Shown: in pieces, positions 10,321 to 20,637 of the stretch | Position numbering within the stretch: the stretch's first letter is position 1 | Layout of the letters: every line of letters starts with the position of its first letter | Assembly (NCBI RefSeq): GCF_002443255.2 | Contig: NW_019211458.1 | Span: forward strand, 11,058,402-11,122,401 | DNA length: 64,000 nt | DNA from: Varroa destructor | Lineage: Eukaryota > Arthropoda > Arachnida > Mesostigmata > Varroidae | Reading direction: 5' to 3' | Program-made: the position numbers and the translations under genes | Notes under the pieces: model-generated | Told to the model about the DNA's origin: nothing | Database searches by the model: none | The model's input: the letters and a program-made list of their open reading frames with translations, nothing else

Positions 10321-12936
10321 GTTACGGTACTTCAGGTATTAATTAATTGATCACACCTGTTTGATATTGACGCTCAGCTACCGTTATATAGTCCGAATCG
10401 ATAATACAGGCACCATGTTGCGCTCGCGTTCCTGTTTCAGCTGGGACCAAAAGTGTTTGTCCTATGTTAGTTATACTATACCAAATACACTCCCCACCAA
10501 TTTATAACAGTTGATTTGCAACATGAAATTACAGTTTAGATGAACAAGTAATTAAAAATTGACTCGTACCATGTAATGGTAGCGGGTAAAATGCTGAGAA
10601 ATGTCGGCTCTGTGCTAAAGGATACTGAACCAAAATAATAAAGCTATTGCCCATTGAATACTTTTTTGTTGTTTTGATCTTAACCCATTACTGTTTATTT
10701 CTATTTATTTAATTAAGCAACATTGTCTTCCTTTTGGGGAGCCTTCGTCGACATGCGCTCTTTATGATTCTGCAGTGTACGGTAATTTCCGTTCGCAAGT
10801 GTCATCTTTGCTGTTTTTGTCACTTTTCTCAAGTCAGCTTTAATTTTTCATTCTTTTGGCCTTCTCTGTGCCAACAGCGACGCACGAGCGACTTCATTCC
10901 AGCTACGAATATCGTATTCGCAGAACCCTTTCGGCCCACTGGATGACTGAAGAGGTTTTCCGGCCATGTATGACCGCTGGAAGCGTGAACGGAAAAATTT
11001 TACGAGGTTTTCCACTTTGAATTAATACTTCATATCAGCTGTACATAGGAGCAGTCTATGGCGATAATGATAATGCTTTCAGAATTAATAGGCAACTGGC
11101 TTGACGTTGTAACGTTCGAAGACGATACAGACAGAAATTGTTGTGTTGAAATAGAGAAAAGGTGCTAAACGCAACCAGAATTATAGATACGCGCTAACGA
11201 CAGAGTGATGTACAGGAAGATAGATAGACGTCCTGATAAGAAGTGCTGCTTTAATACAGAGGAATATAGAAGATTCTATAATTCCTTTTATTAGAGTGCA
11301 TGACAAGATCAGTTTGTATGCAAACACAGTGTAGCATTTCAACCATTTATTGGCTGTTTGATGGCTTATCGATAAACTTTATTGCATGGTTCGATTTAGC
11401 GAAATCCCAATAAGACATTGGTTAATTCTAGGTTGGCCTAATTGATCTTAAAGACAATGCTAAACAAATTGGTTCAAATAATTATGTTGTCAAAAATCAA
11501 AAGTGCGGTTCTTTTATGTATCCCGTATCGCCGGCAAAAGGTCGAGATCACTGTCATCACCAGAAATTAGAGAAAACATCTGCTGAAGCAGGACTTTTTT
11601 TTTCCATTAACTGAAAGCGGGTGTACTAGTTTAGCTGTACAGGAGCCGCTGTTAACACGTATGTCGATAGATTTTAATACAAACAATGGATTTTCTACAG
11701 GAGATCTTCATAGTCTTTATGCTAATCTAATTCGCCTGCGTCCTACTTAATTCTAAAGCATATCATAGAGTTCTTCTTCCCAATCGTTCCCATGTATATC
11801 TAGTAGTATCGTATAGTGACAGCGCTGAATGCGTATAACACCGATTACGCACGAAGATAGGTACGACTGGTTTGCGAATGATTAATAACACAATTTGTAA
11901 AAAGCTGCCGAAAAACAAAACAAATCGATTTGTCAAAGCATAGATTGTTGATCGCGGTTATCGTAACAGCCCGAGCTTCCGGCCGCAGACTGATGGCTTT
12001 TGTGTGTACAAAGTTATTCACTATCCAGTATCTATTAACTGAAATTTCAAAACAATAAGCGTATTGTTGTTGCTTGAAACGAATACGAAAAGATACTACG
12101 GTTTAAGAAATATAATGTAGAACAGATTGACGTTATCTACGTAAGTTGCTCTATTCGTCAGTAACTTGAAGGGCGTGTGCCGCTGCTCCAAGCGACAACG
12201 AGGACAATCAGTCGAATGTGAGCCTAATCTATATTATGACAGAGATGACAGCAGTGCTGATGATGTCCGCGACACGATGAAATAGCTCGTTAGCAGTGCA
12301 GATAAATACGTGTCTGCTTGGGCCGATCTGGGTGTTTGGTAGAGCAATTGAGGCATCAATTGCTTATGTCTTAATAAGATGTATTAAGGCGGACAAGCGT
12401 TGACTGGAGTACCTGTTCGACTGTAAAGTGCTACATATAATCATAAATACTATAATGAAAATGTAAAACGTACCACATCCATGCAAATGAGGACAGGATC
12501 ATTGTTCACGTCTAGCGTGCCAAGTCAAATAACCGACAACGAGCCCCAGCACGCAAGGTAATACAATGAAGAAAATCCATTTTTAGTATTAGCCTCTGGC
12601 TACGTGCGTCGAAAGGGGCGAGTTGGACAATTCATAGGCGGATCTTTTCGCTTTATAGAACCAGGAATGCCATGAAAATCTACACATTTTGAAACATGCA
12701 TGAATTGTTAACGGATACTGCAGCGGATCCTAATGAGTGGAAACAAACTCAAATGTCCCCAGATGTTCCTAATATAGCAGTATTGTGCTTACGGAGTAAA
12801 GTTATTTTCAGCGAACATTTTCACGCCGGATGGCACGCGGAGACGGAGAATATCACGGAAAAACGTGTCATTTCAAGCTGACCCACCTTCGACGACTCTC
12901 CGAGGCAGAATACCTTAAAGGGCATAGAATTCGTGA
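10321..12936. other. No supported gene
   Basis: Mostly AT-rich sequence. A 70-codon plus frame at 10734-10946 and a 61-codon frame with an ATG at 12696-12881 are open but lack further support. The latter is acidic and protein-like but short. No repeats of note were seen. Confidence 0.35.
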
Positions 12937-13119
12937 ATGGGTAAAGAAGAGCTGCTCGAAAGACGGTCTGCAACGCGAATACGCTCTCACGCATTAAACG
13001 AAACGTTCTGCTATTATCGCATTCGTGCACTGAAGAGGGAACCATTTTATCTTACGATTTATCGATTTGTTTATTTTCCTTTGTATTTCTCGGAGTCGCG
13101 AACAATGAAGCGACGATGA
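12937..13119 (+). CDS. Hypothetical ORF, 60 codons, overlaps next ORF by ATGA
   Basis: It begins MGKEELLERRSATRIRSH (strongly charged), then a Tyr/Phe-rich hydrophobic segment (residues 38-51) and a basic tail. The layout suggests a soluble head and single membrane segment, by composition only. Its TGA stop overlaps the ATG of the next plus ORF in an ATGA arrangement at 13116-13119. That is common in bacteria and unusual for eukaryotes, so chance is likely. G follows the ATG at +4, but T is at -3. Confidence 0.22.
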   Translation: MGKEELLERRSATRIRSHALNETFCYYRIRALKREPFYLTIYRFVYFPLYFSESRTMKRR

Positions 13120-13367
13120 ATGGAAAAGTGCCACTTGCGACGAGCGTTTCAGCAAAAAGACGCGCTGAGCGAACGCTCACGCTCACAACAAAAATAGTCG
13201 TATTGCTCAACGAAACGATTCTGTTTGAAAGCTTGCGAGGAGGCCATTTTGAAACTGACAAAAACAGAGTCAACCAGACGAAATATCGCAGTTGCGGCAT
13301 CGGTTGGAACCTTCCAAAATCTTCTGTCCATTGGTTATGGGGTGTTGTTTCTATTATAAGTACATAA
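13116..13367 (+). CDS. Hypothetical ORF, 83 codons
   Basis: ATG-initiated, TAA-terminated. The product is basic and Thr/Ser-rich at the N-terminus (MNGKVPLATSVSAKRRAE), then mixed, ending with a Trp-containing hydrophobic segment. Local GC is higher than in the flanks. A 110-codon minus frame (13052-13384) is open across the same bases, so the low stop density reflects composition and only one strand, or neither, can be coding. Confidence 0.22.
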   Translation: MNGKVPLATSVSAKRRAERTLTLTTKIVVLLNETILFESLRGGHFETDKNRVNQTKYRSCGIGWNLPKSSVHWLWGVVSIIST

Positions 13368-13811
13368 AAACTATCGAATCCCAATCGAACGCCACCAAAG
13401 CTTCACTATTATTATTCAGTGGTGGAACTAGTATCAATGAGTAGACAAAAAGATGACAAAACTAATCCTGAGCAAACCGATAATAAACAGTGAGTAGAGA
13501 AACTTTTATTTAGCCTCTACAAACATGGCTGTAATCGCATGGCCGTAGTTCCCATTGATATTGGCTTGAATCGCCTGATCAGTTGCCTCTACAGTCAAGA
13601 ATATTGTAAATGACTGGCAGCCATGACACTTCGGCATCCGAGTCTGATCATAAATATCAATAGGGCAAGCAGAACCTGGTTTATAAGTTTAGGCGTTTTT
13701 CTTAGCCACCGACACTTCTTCTAGCTTGCCTCCTACGCTCACCTTGCAGTTAGCCTTTGGAAGTACATTATTAAATCAGATAATCATCGTGAATGCGGCT
13801 ATATTACCTAA

Positions 13812-14111
13812 ATGAGCTACTTAGATGCCCAATATTTTTTCCAAATACGCGGGGACCATCAACAAGCTTTGAAGGCAAATCATGCTCGTTTGAATCGAAG
13901 TGTGTCTACGAATCAGAATAAATCTACGCAACGCAATGTTGGGCCGGATAATTATGTTTTAGTCCATTGTATTTACTTATATAAGCATATTAGTGTCTAC
14001 ACACTAATATGCTTATATGAGTCTCGATCGGCTCATATAGCATTTACTAAATCGAATGAAAACGATGCCGGGCAATGTTTTGTGGCCAGAAAACCCTCAT
14101 TTTTGCCATAA
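13812..14111 (+). CDS. Hypothetical ORF, 99 codons, interrupted by a hairpin
   Basis: It begins MSYLDAQYFFQIRGDHQQAL, with a polar helical-looking first half, then a Tyr/Leu/Ile-rich stretch encoded by the perfect inverted repeat at 13979-14018, then a polar C-terminus with one Cys. If the inverted repeat is a secondary insertion or template-switch product, the original coding potential would be the first 55 codons or so. T at -3 gives a weak start. Family unknown. Confidence 0.22.
   Translation: MSYLDAQYFFQIRGDHQQALKANHARLNRSVSTNQNKSTQRNVGPDNYVLVHCIYLYKHISVYTLICLYESRSAHIAFTKSNENDAGQCFVARKPSFLP
13979..14018. repeat. Perfect inverted repeat, 18-bp arms, 4-nt loop
   Basis: The left arm ATATAAGCATATTAGTGT (13979-13996) and right arm 14001-14018 are exact reverse complements around CTAC. 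The stem is too short for a canonical animal pre-miRNA but could form a stable cruciform or RNA hairpin. Confidence 0.95.
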
Positions 14112-14701
14112 ATAGGTAAGTTGATAGATGGCTACTATCGTCACAATGGATATGTTTATCAGTTAGGGGGGGGCGTTGGCCTGAAGATGCGCGTGCAAAC
14201 AGCCACAATTTTAAGTGAATACCATGTGGAGGACTGCGTAGAACAGTCGTTCTCGGAAGGGATTTCGGGTTGTACAGTTGGAAAAATTCGTTGACGAAGT
14301 AGGATTTCAACGGCAAAATGCCGGCCTTAAAATGCACTTTATAGATAATTATCACAGCGACTCGGAGGACATTTTATCAGCAGACAATAGGATTTGATTG
14401 CCGCAGTGAGAACGAATTCAACCGATGTTTGCAGGCAAGACGGCATATGCCAATTTTTCGCTGAATCTGGAGAGTATGTCAGATTACGTTAAGCCACAAT
14501 TAAGTTGCCTGATCTTTTAGTGTTGTTCTTATTAACAGAAGTATGTTTTTAGCTGTTTTAAATTAAGGATGCTATATTTGGCAATTAAAAATTAAACTGG
14601 GCACTTTCTGCTATATTCACTTAGATAGAATTCTAAAAAGGTATGTTTATCATTCTATCTAAATGATTTCTGAATGTTTTTCATCGCATCCATTCTGAAC
14701 A

Positions 14702-14923
14702 CTAATATATATATAGGTAGGGGAGTAGGTTACTCGTAACTGTATCTAGGCAAAGGAGGTCATCATATCGGTTACTGACCCTACGGTGTATCACGTAAAA
14801 CATCAATCCGCTGTAGTACTGCCTTGGCCTTATATTCATCGCCCGCAGCAAGCACCGACTCCCAAGAAGAAGATTTGCCAAATAGTCGTCTAACCCGGAT
14901 GAGAGACGTGCATTTCTCCCCAT
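14702..14923 (-). CDS. Hypothetical ORF, 73 codons, strong start context
   Basis: The minus-strand start is AAG-ATG-G (A at -3, G at +4), a strong context. The product begins MGRNARLSSGLDDYLANLLL, followed by an Arg/Tyr-rich middle and a Leu-rich end before TAG. Balanced composition with two Cys. It is the last of three minus-strand ORFs in 14.7-15.7 kb. No family recognised. Start context plus composition make this one of the better small candidates. Confidence 0.36.
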   Translation of the reverse strand: MGRNARLSSGLDDYLANLLLGSRCLLRAMNIRPRQYYSGLMFYVIHRRVSNRYDDLLCLDTVTSNLLPYLYIY

Positions 14924-14997
14924 CTTAGTCAATGTAATTATTTTGCCCGCTGGCCTCGCTGGTTCTTAACTGATTAAACGTAAACACAAATGAATCT

Positions 14998-15360
14998 TCA
15001 GTATAATTCGTTCATATAGTAAAACAAATGACAGCAAATTGATACGTAAAAGCACGATAAGTGGAAGACAAGTGCTTTTTCGTATCTTTCTCTTTTGTTT
15101 GTCTTCTCTCGAAAGCGTCGGCTTAGGGATTTGCCATAAACCCTTTTTGAATGCAAAAAGGAGAAATCGATTTGGCAAGTGCTCGCACTGCTCTTAGTCG
15201 GAATGTAATGCAAGATGCTTAAGTAAGTGGGCCGACTTTGCAATCCCGTCCTAGAAAAATATATTTGTGGCACACAATATATTTGAACAAGTCTGTGAAA
15301 ATTTTTATGTGGGGCAATCACGGTGCGAGGGCACGATTTCTCTGTGGGCCACTGTCCCAT
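14998..15360 (-). CDS. Hypothetical ORF, 120 codons
   Basis: The first ATG gives MGQWPTEKSCPRTVIAPHKN, then a His/Tyr/Ser-rich middle, a strongly basic segment (RRFREKTNKRERYEKA, about residues 83-98) and a hydrophobic Cys-containing tail. The frame extends further upstream to about 15393 without an ATG. The basic segment followed by a C-terminal hydrophobic segment could suit a tail-anchored protein, but no motif supports that. It lies 74 bases from the next minus ORF downstream. Confidence 0.28.
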   Translation of the reverse strand: MGQWPTEKSCPRTVIAPHKNFHRLVQIYCVPQIYFSRTGLQSRPTYLSILHYIPTKSSASTCQIDFSFLHSKRVYGKSLSRRFREKTNKRERYEKALVFHLSCFYVSICCHLFYYMNELY

Positions 15361-15433
15361 TGACAATACAACAGGAAAATAACGCGCAATCAAAAATAGA
15401 TTTTATCTTCTCGTAAAAAGAAATTGGTAGTAC

Positions 15434-15658
15434 CTATGCATTTCGTGCTGTTACAATTGATAAAGGTATGTTATGCTGACATAGAAGTAGAACAAGGCTG
15501 TCCACGTTTAGTAGCAGTAACAATGTGTGTATTTTATAGACTCGGGATATGTTTTTGAGCCACGGAGAATGGAAAAAGTTATTCAGAGATAATTTTGAGA
15601 ACTCCGGCTGTCTCCGCTTATGCTCCAAACAGCTAACATTACGGAAGCCACTTGGCAT
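15434..15658 (-). CDS. Hypothetical ORF, 74 codons
   Basis: ATG with G at -3, starting MPSGFRNVSCLEHKRRQPEF. A polar N-terminal half is followed by a Leu-rich hydrophobic stretch (about residues 43-58) and a short polar end. It is the most upstream member of the minus-strand cluster at 14.7-15.7 kb. It could be an exon of one gene with the two ORFs downstream, but no clean donor-acceptor pair joining them in phase was found. Confidence 0.25.
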   Translation of the reverse strand: MPSGFRNVSCLEHKRRQPEFSKLSLNNFFHSPWLKNISRVYKIHTLLLLLNVDSLVLLLCQHNIPLSIVTARNA

Positions 15659-16487
15659 TCCTATTACCACCACAGTGACGAGCTCCAAAAGGAAAAAACC
15701 AAAAGAAAAAAGAAAACGAAGTCAATAGGGAAAGTCAATTCTATCATTTTCAGGGCGTCAGCAACCTGAATTCAGACGTCTCATGCTTGTAAATTACCTA
15801 GCTAGTTATAGCGGTCGAATTAAAAGGCCGACTCTTCACTGTGCCGGCCAACGTGCTGCAATAGTCAAATGATAAGGCAATGCACGCATATAGCACTGTA
15901 TCTATCCTTTAAAAATTCTTGAAGTGCTCACTACAAGCTGGCATTATTGATGCAGATCTAACAGTATCACGTCCGTGCATGTATCCGTTGGGTAAAATCA
16001 AAAAGTAAAAGTCCGTTGGGCGAGCTAACTCTAATCGTGCACTATGGACGATTCCGAATTCCAAATAACCTTCTAAATCTAGAATAAGCCAAAACCTCTA
16101 AAACGACAGTTGGCAAGAACCATCGTCCGACGGTAACTTTGTCTACAAGGAGGAGCTGCTTTTCTGGAGCTGCTGCTTTGAAACCACAATTTAGAATATC
16201 TTAGTACATAGATGGTGTATTATCGTCTAGTTTCTTCTATTCTGAAACAATGTTATTTTTAGATGACTTAAAGAAATCTGCAGTTTGTAACAGCAAATAT
16301 TTTTTTGTGATTATTTTGTCAGGCTGAGAAACATCCAAGCCTGAAAAAGTACCATTAACGTGACGCTAGTTGGGATTTTTGAATGGTTACTAGAAAAAAA
16401 AAAACGGGTTACATTCTGTGAACGTTACATAGTCACCCTTCTATTTGTTCACACCATATGTAAAGCTGGAAACGATCAACGCATATG
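15659..16487. other. No supported gene
   Basis: Short purine-rich (15685-15720) and AT-rich patches only; no acceptable ORF, splice-bounded segment or repeat seen. Confidence 0.4.
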
Positions 16488-16832
16488 CTAAGTGTGTATA
16501 ATAGCTATATTACCCCAAAAACAACAAAGGGAGAGTAAATCGACAGTCATTTGATGATCCATATATGCGTACGGACAAAGCTCAACGTACACGAAATATC
16601 TATAGCGATCTATTGAGATCAGCGGCAGCAGCAATAGCCGGATCAAAAAAATATTCGAAAAGCATAGAAGAGAAATTAAATATTTTCCGATGGCAAAGAC
16701 AACCGTAGCCATTTGCATCCGTTCCCTCGCCAACGTTCCTGTACAATGCGACGGTTTCCACGAACGGACCAACGAAACTGAGCTAAAAGAACTACGGAGA
16801 CGCAGTGGGGAGCCTGGCCGATCGATTGTCAT
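16488..16832 (-). CDS. Hypothetical ORF, 114 codons, membrane-protein-like
   Basis: ATG with G at -3. Residues 1-42 are basic and Ser/Arg-rich; about 43-72 form a long hydrophobic stretch rich in Ile/Leu/Phe; then comes IDRYRYFVYVE; a second hydrophobic segment ends the protein. The ISIDRY element after a hydrophobic helix resembles the Asp-Arg-Tyr motif at the end of helix 3 of rhodopsin-like receptors. It is one short match without other family signatures, so I do not call a receptor. It might be an exon of a membrane protein. Confidence 0.28.
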   Translation of the reverse strand: MTIDRPGSPLRLRSSFSSVSLVRSWKPSHCTGTLARERMQMATVVFAIGKYLISLLCFSNIFLIRLLLLPLISIDRYRYFVYVELCPYAYMDHQMTVDLLSLCCFWGNIAIIHT

Positions 16833-17612
16833 TGCCTAAGCTGGCCTACCGAAATTGGTCGTCAGTTGTAGCGAGGAGCTGACGCGCCCTGCTTTATTCA
16901 TGGTAACAGTACAAAGTCATTTTCGTATTTCGTCGACACATAAGATGGCGCTTCTGTAGTGTTGCTATAGATAACTGGCCTAAGACTACCATAGGCGTTT
17001 TGTATCGAGGCATAAGTCGACGGATTTCAATTGCCTGATCTAGCTCTGATAGAGTATAGACCAAACCTCCATTCTGTGCGTATATGAATACTTCCAGTGT
17101 CGCTATTTTCAGTTAGGTGGGTCAGCTTGGCTATTCTTTTTCTAAATAAACTAATTTCGGTTCGAGAGTTTCATCTATTAATATTAATAAACGATAATTA
17201 GAGGATGTTGAATATTCGTGCATCCAGCTAGACAATTTAGATCCCACCAGGATAGTAATTTTTTTTTTGTTCTGAATTACCACAAAACAATGTTTCCCTT
17301 CGAGACGAACAAATGCTATTTTATTGTTTTTGTCTATTTTTTGTTACCCTTGTTAGCTATTTTTTTTTAAGGACTTTTTAGTCTTTCGTTGCATTTCACT
17401 ATATTTGGCTTTACTATCACTAATTTAGCTTTCTATGGGTATTTTTAAAAGCTACTAACAAATAATTTATAGCAGCTATTTTGTGCGCAGCTGCGAAAGT
17501 AGATTCCGCTAAGGCTAGAACGTCAAAAATATCAAAGGTATGTACATTCTTTGCCCATCTATATAGAGCTTGATCCTTCTAAAGACATCTATGATATATA
17601 TCTAAAGTTCGT
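16833..17612. other. No supported gene
   Basis: T-rich runs (near 17260 and 17365) and AT-rich sequence. Nothing gene-like is seen. Confidence 0.4.
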
Positions 17613-17825
17613 TTATCTAGTCCACTCAATCACGAAAAGTATTTTAGAGTAACCCCATATCGCCTCCATGCCCTGGGTCTCCTCCGTAATTACTTGTGAG
17701 TATGACGCAATGAACTCAAGGGTATCTCCACTCGCAAAGGAAAAGTTTGGGACGTTACCAGTTTGAACTGAAATGCCCTGAATAGCAACTGTGCTATAAG
17801 GCGTATTTGCAAAAAAAACTGTCAT
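17613..17825 (-). CDS. Hypothetical ORF, 70 codons, very protein-like
   Basis: ATG to TAA on the minus strand, starting MTVFFANTPYSTVAIQGISV. The product contains no Cys, is acidic, and alternates hydrophobic and polar residues with Gly/Asn turns, the texture of a beta-sheet domain. It ends in a hydrophobic/Trp segment. A pyrimidine-rich acceptor (GCACCCCCGCAG) lies ten bases upstream of the ATG and the frame is open through it, so this may be a last exon starting at about 17835. Family not recognised. Composition is better than that of nearly all neighbours. Confidence 0.36.
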   Translation of the reverse strand: MTVFFANTPYSTVAIQGISVQTGNVPNFSFASGDTLEFIASYSQVITEETQGMEAIWGYSKILFVIEWTR

Positions 17826-17927
17826 AGGCTTGCACTGCGGGGGTGCAGTTCACGTCACTTCTTTTAGTAATGGCCCGCCTACAAACATTTCCTTTGTAGG
17901 TGTCGCCATAATCGACCTATGTACGTA

Positions 17928-18137
17928 TTATATATGTGCTTTAAATATAACTGCGGCCAGTAAAAGCACACACACTGAGAGAACATTTCTTTGTCTATGC
18001 CCTTTAGACACAGTTCGCAACGAGAGCGTATGATTAACTAAACTGGTTGTACGGGCGCGTATTTCAATTATAGATATCATAGCCAGAGAAATGCCCGTTA
18101 CTCTGGAAGACCGCTTCCTAGTCTTCGACCCTTTCAT
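17928..18137 (-). CDS. Hypothetical ORF, 69 codons, basic with C-terminal hydrophobic tail
   Basis: It starts MKGSKTRKRSSRVTGISLAM. Lys/Arg-rich throughout, with a hydrophobic segment (VLSVCVLLLAAVIF) as the last membrane-length stretch. The frame is open upstream to about 18176 without an ATG. It precedes the 17613-17825 ORF on the same strand by about 100 bases and could share a gene with it, but no donor in phase was found. The tail-anchored layout is inference. Confidence 0.25.
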   Translation of the reverse strand: MKGSKTRKRSSRVTGISLAMISIIEIRARTTSLVNHTLSLRTVSKGHRQRNVLSVCVLLLAAVIFKAHI

Positions 18138-20637
18138 ATCTCGGTGAGGGTCACTTGTCGCTCGTTCTGTAAACACTGCTAATAATGCGACACATCGCTG
18201 GCATCATTCTGACGCTTGCTCAGACAACAGTGTAGCACCAGTGTTCATTGGTCGATAAACCGAGGTCCTTAGGTGTAAAAAGGACCAACGGTATTCCCTT
18301 CGCGAGATAGCCGCGCTCAATCAACAAAAACGTAATAGAGGCGGAGGAAACGGATCCGCATAGTTGTTCGTCCTCTGCTTGGTGATAATCGGCGTGTCAA
18401 AAGCGACAATTATAATGCCAGCACCAATAGAGATTAGCCCGGTGCCTCTTCCTATTGCATCGACTCAATCGAAGTAGAAGAGAACTGCTAGATTTTTTTG
18501 TCACCAAGAGGTAGAAATAGTTGCCGGAGGAGTGGCGGTCAACGGCGGACGTGCATCGTGAACTACGATAGACATTTATGACGGTAGGTGTTATAGAAAA
18601 TTGAGATGGTTTAGCTTAAAGAAAATAAAATAAAGATGTACAATTAAAATAAGACTTGTATTATCCACGTTTATGTTCTCAAACGGTAAGATCTAATTAA
18701 TTGGGCTAATTTTCATTGACATTTATGGTGCTTTATTAGTTATCAGACAGGTTGCTAAGTTTTTTTGAGCTCCATTTCCTAATTCTTTCCGAGTTTCTGA
18801 GAACCGTTTTTTGGCGTACTGATTCTGCATCTATCTGAATTAGTAACAGCCTGAATAAGGCAAATCTAGCAATTAAGGGACATGAGGGGGAACATTTGAA
18901 TCCCAATCAACGATAGCTCTTTACACCCGCTACGCAATCTGGAAGAAGCGTTATTATGCAGCAGAATCACTTTACGGCTTGGTTAAGAGGCAAAGGCCGT
19001 TTTATTTCTGAGCGAGCTGTTCAATTAGTCAGCTAATTTTCTTCATTTCTTCCTATATTTTTTATAGCTTTTTTACTATATTTTGGGAATTTAAAACGGA
19101 TCACTTCTTTCATATTCCATAAAACATCGAAAGGGATCTTTCTACGAGAATAATCTGCTTGTCGTGGCATTGAAATGGTCGTCCGGAGTCAACTGGTAAT
19201 GTTGTCTAAGGTCAACCTTTATTCATTATCAGCAAGAGTTTAATACAAAAAAAACTCTTTTGTTTACCTTATAGATCGACTACGCAGTTGTACCATACCT
19301 GTTTCATTAGTTCACCTGGATTGTTTCTTGGATAGCATTCGTTTGTGTTCGGAAAGTGAATAGTTAACATTGCTTCAAGGAACGCATTTAAAACTCCATT
19401 TGTACGTAAGCATGCTGAGATGTCAGAGCAAGAGATGGGTCAAGTTTGGGATTTCTTTCGCAAATATACAGGTAGTAGAAGTTTAGACTGAGGACGGGCT
19501 TTTACACCCAGTACCCTTTGGTATCAGTTAATTGCACGTGCATAAAAACAGTCGACTAGCTTTTCGAAGCAAGAACGACAACCATATATAATGTTTTCTC
19601 AATTAGATTCTAGTTCATCCATGCGGCTTGGTTAAAATTCTCGCTGTTCCGAAGTCCTACATACATGCGTACGGACACAATCGATGCTTTCGTATTGCCT
19701 GATCTACTAGTCTTTATATGTCGCTCAAGTACTGGGCAAAAGCTCCATCAAGCCACAAGCCTTGATGGAGCTTTTGCCGGGAGCTTTGTCTGTTTGTTAG
19801 CTCTCTGTTGCCAAGTCGTTATCCTCTTCCAATACGAAAGCCATCTTATATCCTCGCATAGTACATGTAGCTACGCGTGATATTTTTTTGCTGCTATGCG
19901 GTTCCCCTTTTTCTTTGGCAAAAGTCGCACGCGTTTCGTAAAGCGCGATATCGGCAAGGGTCCAACATCTCCAAGTCTGCGACAACGACAAATTTCTTGT
20001 ACAGCCATGGAGCCTCTGCCAAAAATAGACACACGTGTACCACTGTAAGACGCTGTTCTATTTCTATCAACCAGTGGTACTATTGTTTCCGTTTTCTTTG
20101 AAGACGACGCGCTCTTGCTGCTGCTCCAGATATAGCATGAACTTAGGGTACTGAAACGGGACGTCGAGAGTTCTAGTAACATCATGGGGGCACACAACAT
20201 ACAGGGGCCGGTACGGCTAATGGCAAAGACCGACGAGTCGGCGTTCCGATCCGATCCACTGCAGCGACGGTGTTGCGTGGGCAGGACTCACAGTTCAGCG
20301 AGGATCGGTTGAGGATCATGTACGAACGCAAAGTATGTCCAGGTGCACGTCAATGTGTATCAAACATTTCAAGTTCGCCGATTTATGTTCTAGTCACGGT
20401 GGAGTCCTATCGTATTCTTTATAGGGACACAATGTTATTTGTCTACACACACGCTAATTCAGGCAGAAGAACTGTGAGAACGTTAGCTTCCTACGCAAGC
20501 ATACTATGTCGCATTTCTGTGGTGTAGAACGTACACGCAGACGTAAATACACCGAAGACGATGCCTGTATCACAGTCTCTAGGTGATACGATAAAACCGG
20601 AGGAATGAAAACGGCATCATGTAGCTGTTTGTGTTCT
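18138..20637. other. No supported gene; strong hairpin inside
   Basis: AT-rich, with several short frames on both strands between 19.6 and 20.5 kb (for example 109 minus codons at 19871-20200). They overlap one another and lack start or splice support. The main feature is the inverted repeat at 19735-19778. Confidence 0.35.
19735..19778. repeat. Perfect inverted repeat, 18-bp arms, 8-nt loop
   Basis: The left arm GGCAAAAGCTCCATCAAG (19735-19752) and right arm (19761-19778) are exact reverse complements around CCACAAGC. Unlike the hairpin at 13979-14018 the arms are of mixed composition, so low complexity does not explain them. Confidence 0.95.

Noticed and set aside
16488..16832. Rhodopsin-family receptor, from an Asp-Arg-Tyr after a hydrophobic stretch
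   Set aside because: A three-residue motif alone is weak. No other conserved receptor residues or helix pattern are present, so it is kept as an unnamed membrane-like ORF.
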